Program-made: the position numbers and the translations under genes
Notes under the pieces: model-generated
Told to the model about the DNA's origin: nothing
Seen by the model: only the letters and a program-made list of their open reading frames with translations
Databases searched by the model: none
Source: DAONBD01 sp964525485
GTDB taxonomy: Bacteria > Patescibacteriota > Gracilibacteria > UBA1369 > LOWO2-01-FULL-3
Direction: 5' to 3'
NCBI GenBank assembly: GCA_964525485.1
Contig: CAZGHH010000018.1
Span: 1 to 20,601, forward strand
Length of the DNA: 20,601 nt
Shown: positions 15,392-20,601 of the stretch, one piece after another
How positions within the stretch are numbered: the first letter of the stretch is position 1
Layout: every line of letters starts with the position of its first letter

Positions 15392-16921
15392 TTATAAATC
15401 TTTTAAGTAAATAGCACCGTCAATTCTCGGTTTAAAATTCAATTCTTTTTTTGATGCAAACAATAAATCGTATTCAAACAATGGCACCCCTATAACGTCT
15501 TTTTCTGTCACTATTTCCATAGCCTCTTTTAATAAATCCAAGCGTTTTTCTTCATCCATAGATACAGACTGCTTCTCAATTAAATCATCTAAAATAGTAT
15601 TTGAATAACCATTAAAATTATATTGAGCATCGGTCCTAACAACTGAATTCAAGAAATCTGAAGCATCACCAAGTTCGCTTTTAAAAGCCATAAAATACAG
15701 ATCAGGCTTAATTTTTCGCAAAGTTTCTTCATAATATTCACCTCTCACATATTGAATAGAAGCCTGTAGCCCAACCTTTTCAACAGAAGTAGAAATAAAT
15801 TCTCCAAGTGTATCAAGCCCATAAGGAAGCAAAACTGAAATTTTAGTACCAGCAAGTTTCTTAGATTCAATAAAAGATTTAATTTCAGGAATCAATGTGT
15901 CGCCATGAGTATCATCATTTTTTTCAATCTCACTGTTGTATCCGAAAACGCCTTTGGAAATGAACTGGCTAACTCCATTAACATAATCTCCTAAAAATTT
16001 TGCAAAAAATCTTTCATCAAGAGAGTTTTTCACAGCCTTTCTCGCCTCAACATCTTGGAAAATTTCCCCATGAAAATTAAACAATAGAAATTGTACTTCC
16101 AAACTCGGCACTCTTCCCAAATCGTACATTTGAACATCCACATTACTTGCCAAATCATAAGGAACATAATTCAATATCTCCCCCTCGCCTGTTAAAAACG
16201 CTCTCAGTCTATAATTGCTATCCTGAATAGTTAAAAAATTAACACTTTTAAATTTCGGCAAATCGCCCCAATAACCAGAAAATCTATCCAATTTCAAATC
16301 TTTTAAATCAATTTTTTTGGCAGTAAGCATATAGGGGCCTGTGCCTACAGGATTTTTGATATCAAAAGCTTTGGGAACGATATATACGGTTGAAATTCTC
16401 TGAAGAAGCAACGGATCGGGCTTTACGGTCTTGATTCTCAGAGTTTTAGAGTCAATTTTTTCAATAGAACTTATAGTAGATAATAAATCTTTTAATTGAG
16501 ATTTATCGGAATTTTTAGCCAAATCAAAACTGGCCAGAACATCGTCAATATTCATATCAGAACCATCGTGGAATTTGACTCCATTTCTCAGTGTAAACTC
16601 CCAGGTATTATCATTTACCAATCCCCAAGAAACAGCCAAAGAAGGCTCCATAGTCAAATCTTCATCCGGACGCACAAGCCCTTCATAAAAATTATTTAAC
16701 CTCTGCCTTGTGAAAGGATCGAAAACAGTTGGGTCAAAAGACACCATTTCAGCGGGCTCTATAATCGTTACACCATCTACATCTTTTTCGATAGAAATAA
16801 CATTGTTTTTCAGATAATCCATCAAGTTTACCCTAAAAAATATATCAAGTCCGATAACCAGAAGGGCAAGTGACATTAGGGTCACAACTATCAATCCAAT
16901 GATTTTTTTCAATTTATCCAT
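15392..16921 (-). CDS. Membrane-anchored extracellular solute-binding protein, family 5 (oligopeptide type)
   Basis: Protein of 509 residues of the SBP_bac_5 family (OppA/DppA/NikA-like). Residues 7-27 are a hydrophobic segment after a Lys-rich start with no lipobox or clear cleavage site, so it probably stays as a membrane anchor with the binding domain outside. Family segments: VSFDPTVFDPFTRQRLNNFY (61-80), where the domain begins, PSLAVSWGLVND, and the signature RNGVKFHDGSDMNIDDVLAS (about 117-136). The carboxy-terminal lobe holds ISVLLPYGLDTLGEF and NFNGYSNTILDDLIEK. No ABC permease or ATPase gene is near, while a sensor phosphatase follows five bases later, so a receptor role rather than transport is plausible. 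It has its own extended -10 promoter and ATG after CTAAATTT. Confidence 0.9.
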   Translation of the reverse strand: MDKLKKIIGLIVVTLMSLALLVIGLDIFFRVNLMDYLKNNVISIEKDVDGVTIIEPAEMVSFDPTVFDPFTRQRLNNFYEGLVRPDEDLTMEPSLAVSWGLVNDNTWEFTLRNGVKFHDGSDMNIDDVLASFDLAKNSDKSQLKDLLSTISSIEKIDSKTLRIKTVKPDPLLLQRISTVYIVPKAFDIKNPVGTGPYMLTAKKIDLKDLKLDRFSGYWGDLPKFKSVNFLTIQDSNYRLRAFLTGEGEILNYVPYDLASNVDVQMYDLGRVPSLEVQFLLFNFHGEIFQDVEARKAVKNSLDERFFAKFLGDYVNGVSQFISKGVFGYNSEIEKNDDTHGDTLIPEIKSFIESKKLAGTKISVLLPYGLDTLGEFISTSVEKVGLQASIQYVRGEYYEETLRKIKPDLYFMAFKSELGDASDFLNSVVRTDAQYNFNGYSNTILDDLIEKQSVSMDEEKRLDLLKEAMEIVTEKDVIGVPLFEYDLLFASKKELNFKPRIDGAIYLKDL

Positions 16922-16947
16922 AAATTTAGGTACACTTAAATCTGGGA

Positions 16948-16976
16948 ATTATACCATAAAATCACCTGAATTGGAA
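16948..16976 (-). promoter_or_regulatory. Extended -10 promoter of the binding-protein/phosphatase pair
   Basis: On the minus strand TATAAT preceded by TGG (extended -10), with a weak -35 TTCCAA 17 bases upstream. It lies between lepA and the binding-protein gene, so the pair can be expressed apart from lepA; predicted leader about 20 bases. Confidence 0.72.
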
Positions 16977-16980
16977 GAGC

Positions 16981-18867
16981 TTATTTACTATTATCCTTCT
17001 TTAAAACAGCAAGGAACGCCTCTTGAGGAATGTTGACATTACCAACCATTTTCATGCGTTTTTTTCCTTTTTTCTGCTTATTTAACAACTTGTCTTTACG
17101 AGTTCTATCTCCTCCATAAAGCTTCGCGATAACATCTTTTCTATAAGGAGAAATTCTTTCCTTGGCAATAATTTTTCCGCCTATTGCGGCTTGAATAACT
17201 ATTTCAAAGTTAGACCTTGGAATAAGAGATTTTAGTTTCAAAGCAACATCGCGACCTATATAAGCCGCCTCGCTTCTGTGGACGATAGAAGAAAAAGCAT
17301 CAATACTTTTGCCATTTATAAGCATATCAAGTTTCACAAGATCAGATTCGCGATATCCTACGAATTCATAATTCATTGAAGCATAACCACTGGAAATGCT
17401 TTTTAATTTGTCGTAGAAATCGGTAACAATCGATGGGAAAGGCATATCAAACTTCAAAATCACACGATTTTCACTCAAATATTGCATGTCTGTATTCACT
17501 CCTCTTTTAGCCGTACACAGTTCTATGACACCTCCAACGTATTCCTTCGGAGTCAAAATTTCCAAAGAAACAACTGGTTCTTTTACATAAGCAATCGTAG
17601 CAGGATCGGGATAAGCCGACGGTGCGGATAAAAACAATTCATTGCCTCCATTTTGCACGACAATATAAGAAGTGGACGGAGCGGTAACAACTAGATCCAA
17701 ATCATATTCTCTCTCCAATCTCTCTTGAATAATATCCAAATGCAACAATCCCAAAAACCCACATCTAAAACCGCTTCCAAGCGCCGCACTATGTTCTGGT
17801 TCAAAAGACAAAGCCGCGTCATTTAATTTCAATTTTTCCAAAGCATCACGCAAAAAATTATATTCGGTATTGTCACTACAAAATATTGAAGCGAAAACAT
17901 AAGGTTTCACAACCTGATATCCAGGCAATGGAACGGCTTTTGCTATCTCTATTTCGACCGAAGTTCCAGCTTTTTGTTTCCAAACCGTATCACCCACTCT
18001 CGCGTGTTCAATCTCTTTTAAGTCCGTTACTATATACCCAATCTCTCCAGGGAACAAAGATCCTGTAGCATGATATTTAGGCTTGAAATAGCCAACTTCA
18101 AGAACTTCAACTTGCTTATGAGCACTCAAAAAGAATACTTTATCACCTTTTTTTACAGAACCGTTAATAACTCTAACATATACAACAACGCCACGATAAG
18201 AATCGTATATTGAATCAAAAATTAAAGCTTTCAATTCTTCATCGTCAGATATCGCAACACCTTTCAAGTCGACCTTTGGAGATGGACATTTTTCCACAAT
18301 CGCTCTTAAAACTTTTTCAACATTAGTACCATGCTTCGCAGAGACCGGAATCACATCCTCTTTTGGTAATCCGATAGAGTCTTCTATTTCTTGAGATCTC
18401 TTTTCGACCTCAGCCATCGGCAAGTCAATTTTGTTCAAGACTGGAACCAATTCCAAGTCGTGATGTAAGGCCGTATAAGTATGAGACAACGTTTGCGCCT
18501 CAATTCCTTGGGTAGCATCCACTATCAATATAGCACCTTCTACGGCAGCAAGACTTCTTGAGACTTCATAGGAGAAATCAACGTGCCCGGGGGTATCAAT
18601 CAAATTCAAAATATATTTTTTTTTGGAACCATCTGGATTTAAGAATTTCGGATCATCACCATCGTATTCATACTCCATTCTTACAGGCGTAAGTTTGATC
18701 GTTATACCACGCTCCTGTTCGAGATCCATTTGATCCAAAACCTGAGCATGTTTCATGTCGCGTTTTTGAAGAGTGCCCGTAAATTCAATCAATCTATCGG
18801 CCAAAGTAGACTTCCCATGGTCAATGTGTGCAATTATACAAAAATTTCTAATTCTGCTTAAATCCAT
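16981..18867 (-). CDS. lepA: Elongation factor 4 (LepA)
   Basis: Ribosome-binding translational GTPase that acts on stalled or mis-translocated ribosomes. The 628-residue protein has G1 AHIDHGKST (13-21), GITI (54-57), G3 DTPGH (91-95), G4 NKID (145-148) and PVSAKHG for G5, then the EF-4 specific carboxy-terminal domain with AKLYGGDRTRKDKLLNKQKK. A start 14 codons upstream (18909) is possible in frame, but MDLSRIRNFC is the usual LepA opening, and the promoter at 18891-18919 puts the transcription start near 18884, inside that extension, so 18867 is right. About 16 residues (roughly 68-83, including DDPKFLNPDG) lengthen the segment between the switch I motif and DTPGH, more than in common LepA. 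Confidence 0.97.
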   Translation of the reverse strand: MDLSRIRNFCIIAHIDHGKSTLADRLIEFTGTLQKRDMKHAQVLDQMDLEQERGITIKLTPVRMEYEYDGDDPKFLNPDGSKKKYILNLIDTPGHVDFSYEVSRSLAAVEGAILIVDATQGIEAQTLSHTYTALHHDLELVPVLNKIDLPMAEVEKRSQEIEDSIGLPKEDVIPVSAKHGTNVEKVLRAIVEKCPSPKVDLKGVAISDDEELKALIFDSIYDSYRGVVVYVRVINGSVKKGDKVFFLSAHKQVEVLEVGYFKPKYHATGSLFPGEIGYIVTDLKEIEHARVGDTVWKQKAGTSVEIEIAKAVPLPGYQVVKPYVFASIFCSDNTEYNFLRDALEKLKLNDAALSFEPEHSAALGSGFRCGFLGLLHLDIIQERLEREYDLDLVVTAPSTSYIVVQNGGNELFLSAPSAYPDPATIAYVKEPVVSLEILTPKEYVGGVIELCTAKRGVNTDMQYLSENRVILKFDMPFPSIVTDFYDKLKSISSGYASMNYEFVGYRESDLVKLDMLINGKSIDAFSSIVHRSEAAYIGRDVALKLKSLIPRSNFEIVIQAAIGGKIIAKERISPYRKDVIAKLYGGDRTRKDKLLNKQKKGKKRMKMVGNVNIPQEAFLAVLKKDNSK

Positions 18868-18890
18868 AAAGTAGTAAAAATATCGGGAGA

Positions 18891-18919
18891 ATTCTATAGA
18901 ATAAACCAATTAAACACAA
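18891..18919 (-). promoter_or_regulatory. Sigma-70 promoter of lepA
   Basis: On the minus strand TTGTGT, a 17-base spacer and TAGAAT; the predicted transcription start near 18884 gives a leader of about 17 bases and decides the lepA start codon. Confidence 0.72.
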
Positions 18920-18940
18920 GAAAGATCACTACTTGGCAAA

Positions 18941-18969
18941 TTGACTTTAATCGAGATTTTTGATATAAT
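18941..18969 (+). promoter_or_regulatory. Sigma-70 promoter of the PrgI/VirB4-N pair
   Basis: TTGACT, a 17-base spacer and TATAAT, close to consensus. The transcription start should be near 18976, giving a leader of about 35 bases. It is back to back with the lepA promoter. Confidence 0.82.
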
Positions 18970-19010
18970 TTCAGGATACAGTCGAACCAAAAATTAAAAA
19001 TTAAAACAAA

Positions 19011-19511
19011 ATGCAATTCAAAGTCCCTCAGGACGTACAAAGAGCTGACACAATAGTAGGCCCGCTAACATGGAAACAATTGATAATATTGGGAGCCGGC
19101 GGAGGCATCGCATACGCGATTTATATAAGTTTAGCTAAAAGTTATTATATGGAAGTTTGGCTACCACCTGTAATAATAGTTGGAGCACTAACAATGGCAT
19201 TGGCATTTATAAAAATTCACGGACTAGAATTCGAGAGATTTCTATTATGCTTCATTGAATATCACTTCTTGCCAAAAAAAAGAATATGGCAAAAAGGACA
19301 AGCGGAAAGTTTTGTGATATATTTACAAAGACGATCGGAAGAAAAAAGAAAACCAAAACCGGCAAAAAAAGCAGATGAAGGTAAAAAGAAATCGATTGCC
19401 GAATTAAGTGATATAGTTGATTCGTACGGAGGTTTAAACAACGAGATGCTAGCAGAAAAACAAGAAAAAAAAGAAATGTTACAAAAAATTATAAATCACA
19501 CAGAAAAATAA
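19011..19511 (+). CDS. PrgI-family membrane protein (type IV secretion)
   Basis: Protein of 166 residues. The amino-terminal 95 residues fit the PrgI family (PF12666): an opening FKVPQDVQRADTIVGPLTWK typical of CPR members, two membrane helices (about 23-42 and 49-68), then FERFLLCFIEYHFLPKKRIW. PrgI-like proteins of Gram-positive conjugation systems are small membrane parts of the type IV channel, corresponding to VirB3, and sit next to the VirB4 ATPase. The rest (about 100-166) is a Lys/Glu-rich cytoplasmic tail. ATG follows AATTAAAACAAA without a Shine-Dalgarno motif. It is followed after four bases by the VirB4-N gene, so the pair is co-transcribed. Confidence 0.88.
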   Translation: MQFKVPQDVQRADTIVGPLTWKQLIILGAGGGIAYAIYISLAKSYYMEVWLPPVIIVGALTMALAFIKIHGLEFERFLLCFIEYHFLPKKRIWQKGQAESFVIYLQRRSEEKRKPKPAKKADEGKKKSIAELSDIVDSYGGLNNEMLAEKQEKKEMLQKIINHTEK

Positions 19512-19515
19512 ATAT

Positions 19516-20514
19516 ATGGGACTACTAGATTTCTTATTCAGCTCAAACAATACTTCCGCTAAAACGGGAAATTCAGCAAATGCAGGCCAACCAATAGGAG
19601 GTACTGCAAGCATTAAACCGCCTCAAAATACAAGAAAAGCAAAGCCTGATTCTATAAATGCGACCCAAGTACATTTAAAAATAGGAGAAATTCGCGACAA
19701 CGTACTTGTTTTAAAAAACGGTGGACTTAGAGCAATTTTGAGAGCAACCAGTGTTAATTTTAATCTTAAATCAGAAGACGAACAAAATTCTATTACATAC
19801 GGATACCAAGGGTTTTTAAATTCATTGGAATTCCCTGTACAAATAGTCGTAAGATCGAAAAAATTGGACATCGATGACTATATAGACAACATAAAAAGAA
19901 TAGGAGAAAAACAAGAAAATCCGCTTTTAAAAGAGCAAACGATGGAGTATGCGGATTTCGTCAAAAAACTGGTTGAATATACAGACATAATGCAAAAAGA
20001 ATTCTACGTAATAGTTCCTTTTGATCCTTTAAGATCAAAAGATTTACCATTCGTACAAAAATTTCTGCAACGTCTACAACCACGCGATAATTATATGGAA
20101 ATCAAGAAAAGACATCAGGAATTTGAACAGTTGAAAAAGAATTTATTGCAAAGAATAAATGTAGTTGAAGCTGGACTCGGAAGATGTGGTATACAAACAA
20201 AACAACTCACAACCTCTGAAATCATCGAGCTTTTTTACAATGTTTACAATCCACAAATTGCACGCACCGAAAAACTTAAACATTTGGACAAACTTACAAT
20301 TGCTTCAGATGAAGAAGTGCTAGAAATTGAAAAAGATATTGAGAATCAGGAACCGGAAAAAACTCCAGAAGTTCCCGAAGTCTCTGAGTCTATCGAGTCA
20401 ACCGAAATGCATAAAACTACTGAATCTCCAGAAATTCCCGAAACTTCAAATCCTCCTGAAATTGCTAAAGAAAATTTTGAAACTTCCACTGAAGCTTTAA
20501 AAGAAGCCTCATAA
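19516..20514 (+). CDS. Stand-alone VirB4/TraC amino-terminal domain protein
   Basis: Protein of 332 residues resembling the TraC-like proteins common in CPR genomes, related to the amino-terminal domain of the VirB4 ATPase: a domain from about 50 to 270 with LKIGEIRDNVLVLKNGGLRA, NSLEFPVQIVVRSKKLDID, KEFYVIVPFDP and a carboxy-terminal NVYNPQ segment. There is no Walker A or B motif and the protein ends before any ATPase domain, so it must act with an ATPase encoded elsewhere or in another role. Residues 1-48 are a Ser/Asn/Thr/Gly-rich, probably disordered, stretch. The tail (about 285-332) repeats Pro-Glu and Ser-Glu motifs such as PEVPEVSES and PEIPETSNPPE, suggesting a flexible extension. 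Directly after the PrgI gene and convergent with the rRNA operon. Confidence 0.8.
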   Translation: MGLLDFLFSSNNTSAKTGNSANAGQPIGGTASIKPPQNTRKAKPDSINATQVHLKIGEIRDNVLVLKNGGLRAILRATSVNFNLKSEDEQNSITYGYQGFLNSLEFPVQIVVRSKKLDIDDYIDNIKRIGEKQENPLLKEQTMEYADFVKKLVEYTDIMQKEFYVIVPFDPLRSKDLPFVQKFLQRLQPRDNYMEIKKRHQEFEQLKKNLLQRINVVEAGLGRCGIQTKQLTTSEIIELFYNVYNPQIARTEKLKHLDKLTIASDEEVLEIEKDIENQEPEKTPEVPEVSESIESTEMHKTTESPEIPETSNPPEIAKENFETSTEALKEAS

Positions 20515-20563
20515 GTTCAATAAAACTTTCAAGTATAAAATTTTAGGCACAATAAAAGGCACT

Positions 20564-20601
20564 GTCCTGGCAACGACCTACTTTTCCGCGGCTCATCACC
20601 G
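20564..20601 (-). rRNA. 5S rRNA, 3' end only
   Basis: The minus-strand sequence reads GATGAGCCGCGGAAAAGTAG followed by GTCGTTGCCAGGAC, the conserved 3' part of bacterial 5S rRNA (compare GAGAGTAGGTCGTCGCCAGG in many species). The gene runs off the window edge. The exact 3' end is uncertain by a few bases. It implies an rRNA operon entering from beyond 20601 on the minus strand. Confidence 0.88.

Noticed and set aside
18868..18909. Upstream in-frame start for lepA adding 14 residues
   Set aside because: The lepA -10 hexamer lies at 18891-18896, so transcription begins inside the extension, and the usual LepA opening is at 18867.
1..20601. Recoding of TGA as glycine, as in Gracilibacteria
   Set aside because: Conserved enzymes are full length without in-frame TGA, glycines in their motifs use GGN, and two genes end in TGA.

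Overview
This window is about 20.6 kb of AT-rich bacterial chromosome that reads with the standard genetic code: purB, purA, glyA and lepA are all full length, stops are mostly TAA or TAG, and TGA appears to act only as a stop (2 genes). The gene content suggests a member of the Candidate Phyla Radiation (Patescibacteria). The clues are a PrgI-family protein next to a stand-alone VirB4/TraC amino-terminal domain, many small proteins of unknown family, and no Shine-Dalgarno motif before any start. Peregrinibacteria or a related lineage is possible, because purine synthesis genes are present, but the sequence alone does not settle it.

Layout. 1-6239: purine genes purB (minus), purC (minus, 3' end lost in a 100-N gap) and purA (plus, divergent from purC), interspersed with an NYN-domain protein, a small cysteine-rich lipoprotein and an unknown protein. 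6240-11791: an accessory stretch made almost entirely of unrecognised genes. It holds a tandem pair of acidic paralogues, tRNA-Val with a degenerate copy of its acceptor arm upstream, a second small lipoprotein, a tandem pair of proteins with an L,D-transpeptidase-like His...Ser-x-Gly-Cys active site, a two-helix membrane protein, tRNA-Leu and another unknown protein. 11792-13760: 5-formyltetrahydrofolate cyclo-ligase and glyA, a folate one-carbon operon. 13764-16921: a membrane PP2C (SpoIIE-type) phosphatase with an extracytoplasmic sensor region, encoded 5 bases after a membrane-anchored peptide-binding protein. 16981-18867: lepA. 19011-20514: the PrgI and VirB4-N pair. 20564-20601: the 3' end of a 5S rRNA gene on the minus strand, so an rRNA operon lies just beyond the window.

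How the genes fit together. PurC and PurB act on consecutive intermediates of inosinate synthesis, PurA and PurB make AMP from IMP, and GlyA with the cyclo-ligase feed the folate pool that purine synthesis draws on. The phosphatase and binding protein look like a two-gene sensing unit with its own promoter. The most unusual part is 8476-11085: two recently duplicated Tlde1/DUF2778-like cell-wall enzyme candidates without signal peptides, flanked by a lipoprotein and a small membrane protein that could be partner or immunity proteins (inference), the whole block lying between two tRNA genes.

Regulatory signals are unusually readable. Most transcription units have a sigma-70 type promoter with a 17-base spacer, two of them with an extended TGG-TATAAT -10 element, and two clear intrinsic terminators are present. 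Translation starts follow A/T-rich leaders, commonly AAAT or ATTT directly before ATG.
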